Assembly (NCBI RefSeq): GCF_018304945.1
Contig: NZ_JAGQEE010000013.1
Span: 16,735-80,734 of the forward strand
Direction: 5' to 3'
Length of the DNA stretch: 64,000 bases
From: Collimonas humicola
GTDB lineage: Bacteria; Pseudomonadota; Gammaproteobacteria; Burkholderiales; Burkholderiaceae_D
Each line of letters begins with the position of its first letter. Positions within the stretch are counted from its first letter, which is position 1. This document shows positions 44,701 through 54,170 of the stretch, piece by piece. Below the pieces are notes generated by a model, which had not been told where the DNA came from, searched no databases, and saw only the letters and a program-made list of their open reading frames with translations. A program made the position numbers and the translations under genes.

Positions 44701-45049
44701 CGAGCGTATCGGAAATTTTCAGCACTTTTTCGGAGCTATATTCATTCAACAACGACAACAGCAATAGAGGGATTTGTGCGTCCTGATTGCTATCGATATT
44801 TTTACCGTGCAGTATTTTTTCTGACAAACTTCTTGCCGCCGCCGTGAAGACTTCTTCAGTATTGAATTTCGTGATCAATTTCAGAAAATCATTTTCCACC
44901 TGATAATTACGTTGCCAAAGAGCGAAGAAGGCAGGGATGGAAATCGCAGAAATAAATGCGACGACAACGAGGGAAATTGCTAGGAACGACCCTGCGTTAA
45001 GCAAGTGTTTCGAAATTTCAAAATCTCGTTCAACATGATTTGTCAGCAT
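41768..45049 (-). CDS. RcsC-like hybrid sensor histidine kinase
   Basis: The 1093-aa protein has a membrane segment at about 18-45, a 290-residue periplasmic sensor (with FAVFSKDIYAPRS and a dCache-like pattern), a second membrane segment at about 340-365 and a PAS-like region near 385-490. Then come HisKA with H518 (MVSHELRTPL), HATPase (NLVSNAIKFTP, DSGIGI, GTGLGLSISRKL), a degenerate receiver-like stretch, a receiver with D913 (LILTDMNMPG) and an HPt domain with H1036 (LAHRMRG). This phosphorelay matches the RcsC/EvgS type. It is downstream of the regulator gene at 45407-46069 in the same direction. A divergent GGGA-TCCC box lies 70 bp before the start. Confidence 0.9.
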   Translation of the reverse strand: MLTNHVERDFEISKHLLNAGSFLAISLVVVAFISAISIPAFFALWQRNYQVENDFLKLITKFNTEEVFTAAARSLSEKILHGKNIDSNQDAQIPLLLLSLLNEYSSEKVLKISDTLGTSTFEVIKSGALPPSINSVQMATLVTRLMMFDSAYWHDGKNKEQTFLVAANGNFAVFSKDIYAPRSATILRDEMEIILEHIKQTAVYAATALPRQIWAKRYVHPFTGEETLICFSPVYDKQGHIAAYVGTNVSARHLLDSSNATRLSSEEGIQLITQTGVIAASSGQIGLNPSRQSNAFTASFFGGATVSVNLAEATISFERPAHSLTWRVIYTIKIRNLFNAYIIFFLLLTALFLILTLAIFLGNRFIRLRIIAPARQRAAALEESEQFVRGVLSTAPVGLAVIDPAVPKLLISNPMYDQGINLIKTFGAENLAKLHSSLSNASPGQISIQLIQETLSNDDQRSYSVRTSQQTLHKNVALIFAVSDISEQKRAEAELLASRSAVESANKAKDVFLAMVSHELRTPLYGVLTSLELLTTTSLGESQRYFLDVMESSTRNLLELINDLLDFSKIDANKFTLSERSVHLIPELEAIGRACATRARLQGITFDWMLDPTLSPAVTTDPVRLAQIVTNLVSNAIKFTPSGFVALTAKLEGISDGRGQIAVTVQDSGIGIAASELENLFKPFSQIGSHEVHASGTGLGLSISRKLAALLGGEICVDSEKGRGSSFTLRLSLPWAESVLPQHQSNDLFAYHTTLKRRQWYLQSLIRQAGLTPIPASKEDNVGATISGVIAFADEAEEIGTPSRIVLIASSAPEVDNKVTQIGVQHICAFSQAHMIDCIRGQYLPGGLSPIPDAASDSAPFAFYVLVIDDHSVNGTILACQLEALGCLVDVYDNPEEALAAFDPDSHQLILTDMNMPGITGEQLAVRTKEIAVHVPIIAATADVAVEVSASNPIFDFVLIRPFSAKQLAAAINALVERGVLRGNASAFQATAQCRMPRPLGYDLRQKMTTLTNVDLERCSVAIQIADTQELFRLAHRMRGAFLAIDMADLAILCGHLEHAASTGCLDRAPLLLTEIKREWLVAQVPNHVTSLP

Positions 45050-45118
45050 GCAAGCTAATTTTTAGTGGGGAATTCAGGAGGGGAAGCGTCGATGATACAT
45101 AGGACGGAGGCAGCCTAT

Positions 45119-45134
45119 TTAGGGAAAATCCCAA
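45119..45134. promoter_or_regulatory. Divergent RcsAB-box-like site before the kinase gene
   Basis: TTAGGGAAAATCCCAA has the GGGA and TCCC arms of the other boxes but with a 3-bp instead of 4-bp spacer. It lies 70 bp upstream of the kinase ATG and 17 bp before a small plus-strand frame. Feedback control of the kinase is possible. Confidence 0.4.
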
Positions 45135-45150
45135 AAACTGCAAGCCCCGG

Positions 45151-45366
45151 ATGGACTATCATTGTTTAGTTCCCATAAATTCAGTTATATCAGCAATGAA
45201 ACAACGTTTAGCAAAAGAAAATTTTCCTGCCGCTGCAATGGCATCTACCGACTTGCATGCCAAACATTTATCCGATAAGTGTGATCAGGAAGTACGCGTT
45301 ATCTCGGTTGTCATACTGGGCCTGTCGAAAATTATCCCGACCGTTAAGGACAATGTGATTATCTAA
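45151..45366 (+). CDS. Possible small protein between kinase and regulator genes
   Basis: A 71-codon frame (MDYHCLVPINSVISAMKQRL...) ends at TAA 45366. It is antisense to the kinase-regulator intergenic region, has no good ribosome site and no known family. The neighbouring box could drive it. It may be a chance frame. Confidence 0.25.
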   Translation: MDYHCLVPINSVISAMKQRLAKENFPAAAMASTDLHAKHLSDKCDQEVRVISVVILGLSKIIPTVKDNVII

Positions 45367-45406
45367 ACTGAGATCGGAAAGATGATGAATGTGCGCAAAT
45401 GACTTC

Positions 45407-46069
45407 CTACCCTAGATACTCTCCGCCGACACCGCCAATGGTTTGGAGTCGAAATAATTCGGCGTCTGTTTTGCAGGATAGTTTTGCCATTGCGGCGCGC
45501 TTTTGATTATTGACTGTCTTTGCGCTCCGTTTGAGTGCATCAGCGATTTCGCTCACGCTGTGACCTGCCAGATAGAGCCGCAACACTTCTGTTTCGCGTA
45601 TCGATAAAGTTATGTTATTTTTCACGCTGCTGAATTCCTTGGGCGGATAAGCTGTTTTTTGAATACTTCGTCCAAGATAACCATTTCCTCGCAGCGCCCG
45701 ATTAATGGCAACAATAAGTTCGTCCGCGTCGTCACCTTTGTTGATGATGGAATTGATGCCACTAGATTCGAGCGCGGTAACGATTCCCCGGCTATTCAAC
45801 CCGGTGAATACCACGATTCGAATATGCGGATATTTATCACGCACCCGTTTTAGCATGGTCAAGCCATCTCCAAAGACACCGCCTGGCATGGAATAGTCAC
45901 TCACCAGGATATCGACCTGGAGGGTATTCAGACGCTCGAATAATTCTGTGGAATTGGCAACCACCGGATAGGCACTGAATCCAGGATGTCGATCCAGTTG
46001 TTCTTTTACCGCCGCGGCCATGATAGGGTGGTCGTCGGCAATCAATATACTTATATTTCTATTGTTCAC
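45407..46069 (-). CDS. RcsB-like LuxR-type response regulator
   Basis: The 220-aa protein has a receiver domain (ADDHP, D58 in ILVSDYSMPGG, and the K of INKGDDADEL) and a LuxR-type HTH. The HTH segment SVSEIADALKRSAKTVNNQK is very like that of RcsB. The GTG at 46069 has AAGGAG seven bases upstream. It should take phosphate from the HPt domain of the kinase downstream. The RcsB-like HTH fits the RcsAB-box-like palindromes found before nearby toxin and RiPP genes. Confidence 0.9.
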   Translation of the reverse strand: MNNRNISILIADDHPIMAAAVKEQLDRHPGFSAYPVVANSTELFERLNTLQVDILVSDYSMPGGVFGDGLTMLKRVRDKYPHIRIVVFTGLNSRGIVTALESSGINSIINKGDDADELIVAINRALRGNGYLGRSIQKTAYPPKEFSSVKNNITLSIRETEVLRLYLAGHSVSEIADALKRSAKTVNNQKRAAMAKLSCKTDAELFRLQTIGGVGGEYLG

Positions 46070-46142
46070 AGCGAGTCTCCTTATGCCTGAACTCTACACA
46101 ATATCCTATGGCTCGAATACCTGTGCGAGTGCTTAGTGTGAG

Positions 46143-46480
46143 TCAGGCCGATATGGCCTGCTCGGAAAGTTGTTGATAGTATTGTGCCTCAGCTTCAGCC
46201 GGCGGTATATAGCCGATGGGTTCAAGCGGCCGATGATGATTGAACCAGGGCATCCATTCCAGAGGTGCCAATTCAACGGCTTCGCGGGTCTTCCTGGGAG
46301 CACGACGATGTATCAGTTCCGTTTTGTACAAGCCGTTGATGGTTTCGGCCAGGGCATTATCGTAACTGTCACCGACGCTCCCAACGGAAGGTTCAATGCC
46401 TGCATCAGCCAGACGCTCGCTGTACCGAATGGAGACATATTGGGCGAATTTAACCGGTCGTCGCAACACCTCTATCAAGC
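46143..46480 (-). pseudogene. IS3-family transposase OrfB, C-terminal fragment
   Basis: QYVSIRYSERLADAGIEPSV followed by GDSYDNALAETINGLYKTEL and a RRHRPL-like end (NHHRPLEPIGYIPPAEAE) is the last third of an IS3 integrase domain, including the DNA-binding Glu region. The upstream part is replaced by unrelated sequence at about 46460-46505. Confidence 0.75.
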
Positions 46481-46598
46481 AAGGAGTTGCAATGGGAAAA
46501 AGCAAACATGGTCGTTTCCTTCGAGGCGTCCGTCCTGCCCTTGGTTCGATTGGTCATCCGGGTGCTGTGAGGTTCCCTCGGAATTTAGTCTTTCATTC

Positions 46599-46824
46599 GG
46601 AGGTTTTTATGCAGCTTGCTTTTCTTGATTTTGCTCTCTGGTCCAGCTCTGCAGGTACCGGATTGGTGATCGATAGCCAAGTGTTGAATAGAGGCGCTTG
46701 CGATTATAAAAGACTGCAATAAATTCGAAGCTGGCAGTCTTCATTTCGGCATGCGTAGCGTAACGCAGACCATGTTCTTGAAACTGTTAAACCAACTTTC
46801 CGTAGGGGCATTGACGCTCCTATG
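46599..46824 (-). pseudogene. Second IS3-family OrfB fragment
   Basis: The minus strand reads APTESWFNSFKN, a frame change, then FEFIAVFYNRKRLYSTLGYR and a short tail ending at a TAA near 46610. This is the end of a different IS3-type integrase. It abuts the IS110 transposase gene. Confidence 0.65.
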
Positions 46825-47886
46825 TCAAGAAATCTTCGCCGCATCTGTCAAATCGGCAAGAATGAGCGGATATAGTTCACGAATAATATAGCGCTTCAAA
46901 CAACGTTGAATTTCTTTTGCTGATAGACCTTCCGCCGTTCGACGCACCACGTAAGCACGCGTGCGTGGCTCACTCCGCATTCGCACCATGGCGATGGTCC
47001 ACAATGCATTGTTTGCCGATCGATCACCGCCACGATTCAGTCGATGCCGTATGGTTTTTCCCGATGACGCCGGTAACGGACTGGCGCCACATAACGCGGC
47101 AAGTGCTGATTCACTGCGTAGTCGCTCGGGGTTGTCGCCGGCGACAGCAATCAACGTGGCAGCTGTCTGAGACCCCACACCGAACTGTTCTCGAAGATGC
47201 GGTGCAGAGCGGCGTGTTAGTTGTTCCATTTGGGTATCGAACTCCTTCAATTCGTCTGCTAGCACAAGCCAGCGCTTTGCTAGCAGACGAAGCGTGCTGG
47301 TTAATGTCCGCAAGAGTGTCGTCGTCCCTAAAGGCCGGAGATGCGCACACCCGGCAATACATTGCTCAGGTTTTGTTTTCCAAAGTCGCTCACGGATATC
47401 TTGAGGGGCACTGATCAGTATCGCCCGCAATTGGTTGATCGTTTGAGTCTTAGCCTTCACAGCGCTGCGCCTGGCAACGGAAATGATCCGCATCGCTTCT
47501 GCAACGCCAGACTGAAATTTCGGAATTGCGGTCGCCTCTCCAGCAAGCACAGAACGTGCCGCATTCTCTGCATCGGTGGGATCTGACTTGCCCTGCAACC
47601 TGCGCTTAGCGCGATTAGGACGATTCACTTCCAGAACCTCAACTCCTTGCTCACGTAACACGCGAGCAAGGCCTGCACCATACGTGCCAGTGCCTTCAAC
47701 GCCCGCACGCCGAATGCAGCCCAGCGAGCGAGCCCAGGTTAATAGCGTCAAATAACCGTTCGCGTTAGTTGGTGTCGCAAGTGTTCCGAGAAGTTTGCCA
47801 GCGTTACTTATGACTGCCGCAACGTGGGTATCCAAATGGGTGTCCACACCCAGAATCACTTCGTTTTGTATCGATTGCTCGTCCAT
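46825..47886 (-). CDS. IS110-family transposase, apparently complete
   Basis: The 353-aa protein starts MDEQSIQNEVILGVDTHLDT with the first Asp of the DEDD motif, has GVEGTGTYGAGLARVLREQG and KSDPTDAENAARSVL for the other acidic residues, and a C-terminal domain with FGVGSQTAATLIAVAGDN and CGASPLPASSGKTIRHRLNR, including the conserved Ser. The ATG at 47886 has AAGAGGAA upstream. Bridge RNA would be sought on either flank. This is the only complete-looking IS110 recombinase here. Confidence 0.88.
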   Translation of the reverse strand: MDEQSIQNEVILGVDTHLDTHVAAVISNAGKLLGTLATPTNANGYLTLLTWARSLGCIRRAGVEGTGTYGAGLARVLREQGVEVLEVNRPNRAKRRLQGKSDPTDAENAARSVLAGEATAIPKFQSGVAEAMRIISVARRSAVKAKTQTINQLRAILISAPQDIRERLWKTKPEQCIAGCAHLRPLGTTTLLRTLTSTLRLLAKRWLVLADELKEFDTQMEQLTRRSAPHLREQFGVGSQTAATLIAVAGDNPERLRSESALAALCGASPLPASSGKTIRHRLNRGGDRSANNALWTIAMVRMRSEPRTRAYVVRRTAEGLSAKEIQRCLKRYIIRELYPLILADLTDAAKIS

Positions 47887-48081
47887 GTTGTTATTCCTCT
47901 TCAAGATGGGCGCATTACCAACCTCGATTCCCGGACAGGACACTCACGGTGCAGAACAAAGCTCCTATTAGGTCACAAGTAACGAGCCCAGCAATGCTTG
48001 GGGAACGCCAAGACCAGATCGACAGGTCAACGCAAAGACAGCTTCGCCAATCCCAGCACGGGTCAGATCCAGCTAGGCGTT

Positions 48082-48543
48082 CGCAATCATATTAAACTGA
48101 GTGTCCCAGCAATTTCTTTTCCTGCTCATAGAACAGATCATGCCGAATTCCTTGAGCTTGCCTTGAAACGCATGGCTGGCGTTGACTGCGGCGGTCCGAA
48201 TGATGCAAGACACCCTGGTCCGGCCACCGGCGGAACCAAGCCATCGTCAAAGCGTCCGTCACGATGTCAGCCGCCATGCGAGGCTTGAGCGACCAGCCAA
48301 TGACTTCACGATTGAACAGATCCAGAACGATGGCCAGGTACAGTCACCTCTCGTCGGTCCAGAGATGCGTAATGTCCGACGTCCATACTTGATCCGGTGC
48401 ATTCGGCGTAAAATTTCGCACCAGCAGATTCTCGGCCACCGGCAAGCCATGTTTCGAGTCGGTGGTACCCGCCTAACAGCAAGTTCCTTGAATTCAGTCG
48501 TGTATGCCGGTTTCGGTATGTTCTTCATTTTTAGCTCTTCCAA
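48082..48543 (-). pseudogene. IS3-family transposase remnants
   Basis: Fragments in different frames: IPKPAYTTEFKELAVRRV (OrfA start), LYLAIVLDLFNREVVGWSL-like bases near 48300 and MAADIVTDALTMAWFRRWPD with LHHSDRRSQ (OrfB). Large parts between them are deleted. Confidence 0.65.
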
Positions 48544-48623
48544 AGTATCGTTATTTTACGGTACCGATAGAAGACTAAATTTCAGGGGAAGCTCATTTCC
48601 TGAACCACCTCTAACTGAGGCAC

Positions 48624-48941
48624 TCATCGCCCCGCGAGCGCCCTCTCCGCGACTTGACGCATCATATATGCATAACCACGCAATTCGCGAAATGGCCTAA
48701 TTTTTGATTGATGATCTACGACGGCCAGCTCTGTCTTGTTATCCACAAAAAAAACTCGATCCTTTCCTGGAACACACGATATGATGCTGCCCTTTTTCTC
48801 CAACTCTTTCAAAATCGGCATGGCATCTTTTCTGCTCACTCCGAACTTGTACGCTACCTGCCAACTTGTAAACCGCTGCTTATTCTTACTCGTTAAAAAA
48901 TCAAGTACAGCAGCCTCCGTTAACTGTGGAAAACTACTCAT
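48624..48941 (-). CDS. Small winged-helix protein
   Basis: The 105-aa protein has a winged-helix pattern: VLDFLTSKNKQRFTSWQVAY, KFGVSRKDAMPILKELEKKG and a wing SIISCVPGKDRVFFV. The C-terminus is basic. It is probably a DNA-binding regulator. It lies 180 bp after the PI-PLC-like gene in the same direction and may regulate it; that is inference. Confidence 0.65.
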   Translation of the reverse strand: MSSFPQLTEAAVLDFLTSKNKQRFTSWQVAYKFGVSRKDAMPILKELEKKGSIISCVPGKDRVFFVDNKTELAVVDHQSKIRPFRELRGYAYMMRQVAERALAGR

Positions 48942-49121
48942 TTAGTAGCCTCATGATGTTGACTATAATTTCTAACTAAATAAATTTGGATATATGACAG
49001 GCGTACATTATTCCCATCAATCGTCAGCATCGCGGAAAAGCGCTGATGACATTTATTAATTTCTATAGATGGAAGGTAGCTCCCATGCATGGAAGCTGAC
49101 TCGATACGTCCTTCCGCAACA

Positions 49122-50813
49122 TTACTCAACTCTCACCGAGGACACTTTCCCATCTAGTCCATTTTTTCGGAAGAACTCAATTTTCATAAATTCATTTTGA
49201 AAACTACTTTCAAAACTATTGATAATTTTTGGCGTCTCGAAATCTTTCAGGATCGTGATCAGCGTGCGATCATCGCCCGTCGAACCGCTAGGGGAGTCAT
49301 AAACCGTAATTCTCGTCCCGGCTTTGGCTGCCATGATTTTTGCAGAACGTGCATCGTCATTATGACAACCTGATGTGTTTTTGAAATTCCAAAATCCTCC
49401 TTGGGTAAGGCCGATTGTGCAGGAAACGCGCTGGGTAGCATTATTTCCTCGCAACAAAACAATCGCTGCTTCGGAGAATTTTGTCGGCTGAGGTTCTACT
49501 CGGATAAAGGACACTTTTCCGTTTAGATCGTTTCCACCAGAATAGCGTTGACGGTAGTTAGAGGTATTAACCGTGTTGTGAAAACTAGATAAAGTCACGG
49601 GTCGATCAAATGGAATGTCAGCTTTTATGTCGATAATGCTGTAATCATCATCCCGGCTACCGCTGGCAGAATCAAAAAAGGTGACACGTTGCCCTGCTTT
49701 CATGCCACGTAATTTAAGAGAACGCATTTCATCATTTTCGCAGCCTAGACGTTCGGCATCGCTGGCTTGAAGCCGGATATCTCGTCTGGTGGCGGTGGAA
49801 AATCCGCACACAACATCTTGAGTGCCATTATTACCTTCATACGCAATAACCCCACCGTTATTTTTCCATTCCACGTACTCTAGGACATCACCTTGATTAA
49901 CAAAGTCCACCGCTAGATAATTTGGATGCCTTCCAGCAGCTGGTGTGCAGTTATTATCAATTCGTGGCTGCACCCAATCCCAGCGATTGTCAAATCCGCT
50001 ATGAAGATGCTCTGGAACGCCGTGAAAATGATTCATGACAAATAAGCGATTCCAACCATGAACATCGGATTGCGATGCCGCCATAGTATCAAGTGGAATA
50101 TGACCCCAGCGGGTTCTGCAAGACATATCGTGCGAACCAATGGTCCCGCCTAACGACCAATAATTTTCGACCGTAATGTCCTGATCATGAAACATGTAAA
50201 CACCACTATTATATTCACCGCTTAGCTCACCTTTTTGTGTCAGTAAAATCAAGCGCTGGTTGGCATTTATCATTTCCTGCAATGTAGGCCAGTTATAACG
50301 GTTGGCCCAATTCTTTTTTGGATTAAAAACATATTGTGCAATTTGGGGACTGGCTGAAAAAGCGTGCTGCATTTGCGCTTTCGTAACGTAGTCCTCAAAA
50401 TGGATGGTAATTACAGCGTCTCTATTCCGAGCAAGAAAATCGGAAATCGTAGTAAAGCGATCTTTTAATTTTGATACGTCGCCCACCGCAATATTACAAG
50501 TGCCATGACACAAGTAGACTTCGTTATTATGCCAATGCACATCAAACATCAATCCTCGGACTCCACGTTCTAGCAAATCCCTTAGGGACCATTGTTGATT
50601 GGGCCAACCTGATGCGTTGAACGCATTATGTGCAGTCAACCACGTGTACTGATGAAAGGGCTTGTTTTTGTCAACTATGAACTCCGGTGTCGCTTGACGT
50701 TGCGCACGATTTAATTGCTCCTCTGAGAGCGGCTCCGTGACCGCATTGGCGATGCCGACGCTCATCATCATCATGCCGATAAATAATTTAGACGAAATAT
50801 TTGAAAGAAACAT
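49122..50813 (-). CDS. Secreted PI-PLC-like phosphodiesterase with C-terminal beta repeats
   Basis: The 563-aa protein has a signal peptide (LFIGMMMMSVGIANA). Residues 60-330 match PLC-like phosphodiesterases: WLTAHNAFN (first catalytic His), GVRGLMFDVHWHNNEVYLCHG (acidic residues and second His), and HFEDYVTKAQ. The last 200 residues are two related beta units (CGFSTATRRDIRLQ...CENDEMRSLKLR and CTIGLTQGGFW...CHNDDARSAKIM), each with SGS-x-DD turns, like crystallin-type or carbohydrate-binding folds. It likely cleaves phosphoinositides or GPI anchors of host membranes. The ATG at 50813 has AGAGGAAG upstream. A RcsAB-like box lies 120 bp before it. Confidence 0.8.
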   Translation of the reverse strand: MFLSNISSKLFIGMMMMSVGIANAVTEPLSEEQLNRAQRQATPEFIVDKNKPFHQYTWLTAHNAFNASGWPNQQWSLRDLLERGVRGLMFDVHWHNNEVYLCHGTCNIAVGDVSKLKDRFTTISDFLARNRDAVITIHFEDYVTKAQMQHAFSASPQIAQYVFNPKKNWANRYNWPTLQEMINANQRLILLTQKGELSGEYNSGVYMFHDQDITVENYWSLGGTIGSHDMSCRTRWGHIPLDTMAASQSDVHGWNRLFVMNHFHGVPEHLHSGFDNRWDWVQPRIDNNCTPAAGRHPNYLAVDFVNQGDVLEYVEWKNNGGVIAYEGNNGTQDVVCGFSTATRRDIRLQASDAERLGCENDEMRSLKLRGMKAGQRVTFFDSASGSRDDDYSIIDIKADIPFDRPVTLSSFHNTVNTSNYRQRYSGGNDLNGKVSFIRVEPQPTKFSEAAIVLLRGNNATQRVSCTIGLTQGGFWNFKNTSGCHNDDARSAKIMAAKAGTRITVYDSPSGSTGDDRTLITILKDFETPKIINSFESSFQNEFMKIEFFRKNGLDGKVSSVRVE

Positions 50814-50932
50814 AGTGCTTCCTCTAATTGAACCACTACAATTTCTTGTATAGGGAACGTATTGCCTCATACAAAGACATGAACGTTTGATAACTACGGA
50901 GCGAATTATGCTGGGACTTCGCGCACCTTTAT

Positions 50933-50948
50933 CTGGGAATATTCCCAA
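50933..50948. promoter_or_regulatory. RcsAB-box-like palindrome upstream of the PI-PLC-like gene
   Basis: CTGGGAATATTCCCAA holds the perfect 14-bp palindrome TGGGAATATTCCCA. A further TTCCC half site begins 10 bp later (AAAATTTCCCTG), one helical turn away. The box lies 120 bp upstream of the minus-strand ATG. Confidence 0.7.
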
Positions 50949-51089
50949 AATTTCCCTGCGCTAAAGGGTTCTGTTGCGATAAGGAATTCAGCACGCGAGA
51001 AAGAGAAGTGGCTGCGGAAATTTGGACAGTTGATAAGTGGAAAAGCTGTAGCCTGAGTCGGTCACAATGACCGGCAAAGGAACCATAAA

Positions 51090-52225
51090 ATGACGAAACG
51101 TAATCGACGTGCCCACTCACCGGCCTTCAAGGCCATGGTTGCCCTGGTAGCTTTAAAGGGCGACAAGACCTTGGCCGAATTGGCTCAGCAATTTGAGATC
51201 CATCCGAATCAGGGTATTGAATGGAGGAAGTAACAGCAGGAGCAGGCGGCAGACGTGTTCGGCGCTGGCAAGGCGGCGGCCAAGACACCTCCGGTCGATG
51301 TGAAGGTGCTGCACGCCAAGATCGGGCAGCTGACGCTGGAGAATGATTTTTTGGAAGGGGCGCTCCGCAAGGTCGGCCTGCTGAGCGACGTGCGATGATT
51401 GATCGAGATCATGAATTACCAGTAAGTAAGCAAATTAAGCTGATCGGGATCAGCCACTGAAGCGCTTACTATGAGGCACGGCCGGTCAGTGAGGCCGATC
51501 TGAAATTGATGCACCGTATCGACGAATTGCACTTGGAGTTTCCATTTGCCGGCGCACGCATGCTGGTCAGATTGCTGCGTCGGGAGAACATCCGGGGCGG
51601 GCGCAGGCATGTTGGCACGTTGATGCGACGCATGGGCATCACGGCGCTGTACTGCAAGTCAAATACGAGCCGACGGCACCCGAAGCGCAAGATCTGGCCT
51701 TACCTGCTACGCAATATGACGATTGATAAAGCTAACCAGATCTGGGTACTGGATACGACCTATGTCCCCATGGCGCGGGGCTTCGTGTACTTGACGGCAG
51801 TGCTGGACTGGACCAGCCGTAAGATATAGTCTTACCGGGTAGCGATCACGTTGGAGGCTGTGCATGCAGTCGAGGCACTGGAAGAGGCCTTTGCGAAGTA
51901 CGGTCTTCCCGAGATCGTCAATACCGGCCAGGACAGCCAGTTCACTGCGACAGACTTTACCAAAGCGGTGCGCGACCGTGGCGTAGGGCTATCGATGGAC
52001 GGCAAAGGCAGCTGGCGTGACAACGTGTTCATCGAACGCGTATGGCGCGGCCTCAAATATGAAGAGGTCTATCTGCGGGGATATGAATCGGTCAGCCAAG
52101 CGCGTCGCTACATCAGTGACTACCTGATGCTGTACAACCAAAAGCGTCCTCATTCGAGTCTGGCGGATCGAACCCCGGATGAGGCATACTTCACTACGCT
52201 GCCAGCGATAAAATCGGCGGCTTAA
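51090..52225 (+). pseudogene. IS3-family transposase OrfA-OrfB with several nonsense codons
   Basis: OrfA (MTKRNRRAHSPAFKAMVALV) is stopped by TAA after WRK at codon 48. OrfB has TGA after GISH and TAG after SRKI (about 51826-51828), but continues on both sides with intact integrase motifs (IWVLDTTYVPM, then YGLPEIVNTGQDSQFT, then NVFIERVWRGLKYEEVY). Two of the stops fit single C-to-T changes of Gln codons. The element is inactive. Confidence 0.85.
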
Positions 52226-52266
52226 TTTGTGTGATTCACAGACATCACTTCAACTAAAATGAAGCG

Positions 52267-52713
52267 ATGGATGATGAAATTCGCAAGCGACTGCGATGGG
52301 TTCAGTTGTACGAGGAACTCCGCAACGCCGGCATTGTATGCCTGCGCTGTGGCATATCACGACCGACATTGCGTAAGTGGTGGTCTCGACATCAAGAGCA
52401 TGGACTGGACGGCCTTAAGGAAGAGAGTCGTCGACCAAAGTCGTCGCCCACGAGGAAGGTGCAGCCAGCGCATGAGCAATTAATTTCGGATCTACGCAAA
52501 TGCAAACTGGGACATCGCCGGATCCAAAATGAATTGAAGCGTTTGCATGATATCTCGTTGTCTACGGCGACCATTCATAAAGTCCTGGAGCGCCTAAAAA
52601 AGCCATTGCTAAACTGCAAACGGGCCTTCAGAAAACAGGTGATCAGATACAGCAGGCCAATACCTGGAGACCGCGTGCAAATGGATGTTTGCATGATTGC
52701 GCCTGGCATCTAA
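52267..52713 (+). pseudogene. IS481-like transposase, 3' truncated
   Basis: The 148 residues have a helix-turn-helix (CGISRPTLRKWWSRHQEHGL), an Arg-rich linker and the beginning of an integrase core (RPIPGDRVQMDVC). The protein ends within MIAPGI where IS6-type sequence begins, so about half is missing. Confidence 0.75.
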
Positions 52714-52920
52714 CTGTGCGGTTAGAACAATGCGTTTGTCCTTTGGCAATCATGTGCATCAGCTCAATGCCATCCTGGAGGACAGCCGCACAGCGAAAAT
52801 CCTTGAAGCCGAGCATTGGATTAACAATACGTTTGACGGCCCGATGGTCTTGTTCAACGAGGTTATTGAAGTACTTTGTTTTTCGGATTGCGATAAATAT
52901 TTCCCGCTCGGCATTAATGC
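52690..52920 (-). pseudogene. IS6-family transposase C-terminal remnant
   Basis: The minus strand reads IRKTKYFNNLVEQDHRAVKR then IVNPMLGFKDFRCAAVLQDG and a short tail. DHRAVKR-x-x-PMLGFK is typical of the IS6/IS26 transposase end. It separates the IS481-like and IS256-like pieces. Confidence 0.75.
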
Positions 52921-52930
52921 CATGGAGAGT

Positions 52931-53720
52931 GGCCGGGTTGGACGCGCTAGAGGATGTGAAGGCTTGGCAGGCCCGTCCGCTCGATGCGCTTTATCCCATC
53001 CTGTATCTCGATTGCATCCACGTCAAAGTGCGCGATGCCGGGGCCGTGCGCAATAAGGCCGTGTTCCTTGCCATCGGCGTGAACATGGAAGGCCACAAGG
53101 AAGTGCTGGGCCTATGGATTGCCCAGACCGAGGGGGCCAAATTCTGGCTGCAGGTCGTCACGGAGCTGAAAAATCGCGGCGTACAGGACATCTTCATTGC
53201 CTGCGTCGACGGCCTCAAAGGCTTCCCCGATGCAATCGAAACGGTCTACCCCAAGGCCGCTGTCCAACTCTGCATCGTCCACATGGTACGCAACAGCTTG
53301 CACTTCGTGCCGTGGAAAGTCCAAAAGGAAGTGGCCGCCGATCTGCGCACTATTTACACCGCAGCCACCGCCGACGAAGCCGGCCTCATGCTCACGCAAT
53401 TCGAGGCCAAGTGGGGCCAGCAATACCTGCCCATCGGACAATCATGGCGGCGCAACTGGGAGCGTATCATCCCGTTCTTCGATTACCCAGCGGAGATCCG
53501 CAAGGTCATCTACACCACGAATGTCATTGAATCGATTAACATGAGCCTGCGCAAGGTCATCAAAACGCGCAGCTCGTTCCCCACCGATGAAGCCGTCAGC
53601 AAGCTGTTTTACCTGGCGCTCAACAACATCAGCAAGAAGTGGACGATGCCAATACGGGACTGGAAAGGTGCGCTTAGCCGCTTTACCATCCAGTTTGATG
53701 ACCGGATGTCGCGGAATTAA
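52931..53720 (+). pseudogene. IS256-family transposase, N-terminus missing
   Basis: The frame encodes the catalytic two-thirds: LDALYPILYLDCIHVKVRD (first Asp), GLWIAQTEGAKFWLQV, FIACVDGLKGFPDAIETVYP (second Asp) and YTTNVIESINMSLRKVIKTR (Glu). It begins at the junction with the IS6 remnant. The right end after the stop holds a terminal-repeat-like CCCCGTTTACACAAAATT. Confidence 0.8.
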
Positions 53721-54170
53721 ACGAAACCCCGTTTACACAAAATTCCATCCCCCCCCCACGCGCTACCGTCGACGGTCACTTCTCGGGTGTGTCATTTTGA
53801 TTGATGGCTTTTTCGATGAAACGTTGTACGGCCGCAGTATCGCGTTGTGTGCGCAACTGGTAGGGCCGATCTTGTGCCTCGGGTGCCGCTGGCTCGTATT
53901 CGGCTTCCTTTGCCGGTCATTATGACTGACTCATTGCATCGTCACCCTTGCGGGGGAGGCGTCCATTTCAATCCGATCCCGATAAACGACCGCTGCTCCC
54001 GCGGCAATCACTCTGTTGGGACGTGTAGTTGCCAAATCCGTTCCTCTGCCCTCCCCCGTTTCCTCCGCCTACCAGGCGGACATGCGGCCTGCACTGTGTT
54101 GATCACCGGCACTGACTAGGTCGCCGCAACAACGCAGCCAAATATCCTCCCATTTCTCTCGACCATCAAT
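53721..54170. other. Non-coding stretch between IS256 remnant and toxin promoter
   Basis: No convincing gene. A run of nine C occurs at 53749-53757 beside the IS256 right end. The toxin control region follows. Confidence 0.45.

Noticed and set aside
53749..53757. Run of nine C as a phase-variation tract
   Set aside because: It lies outside any gene at the edge of an IS256 remnant.
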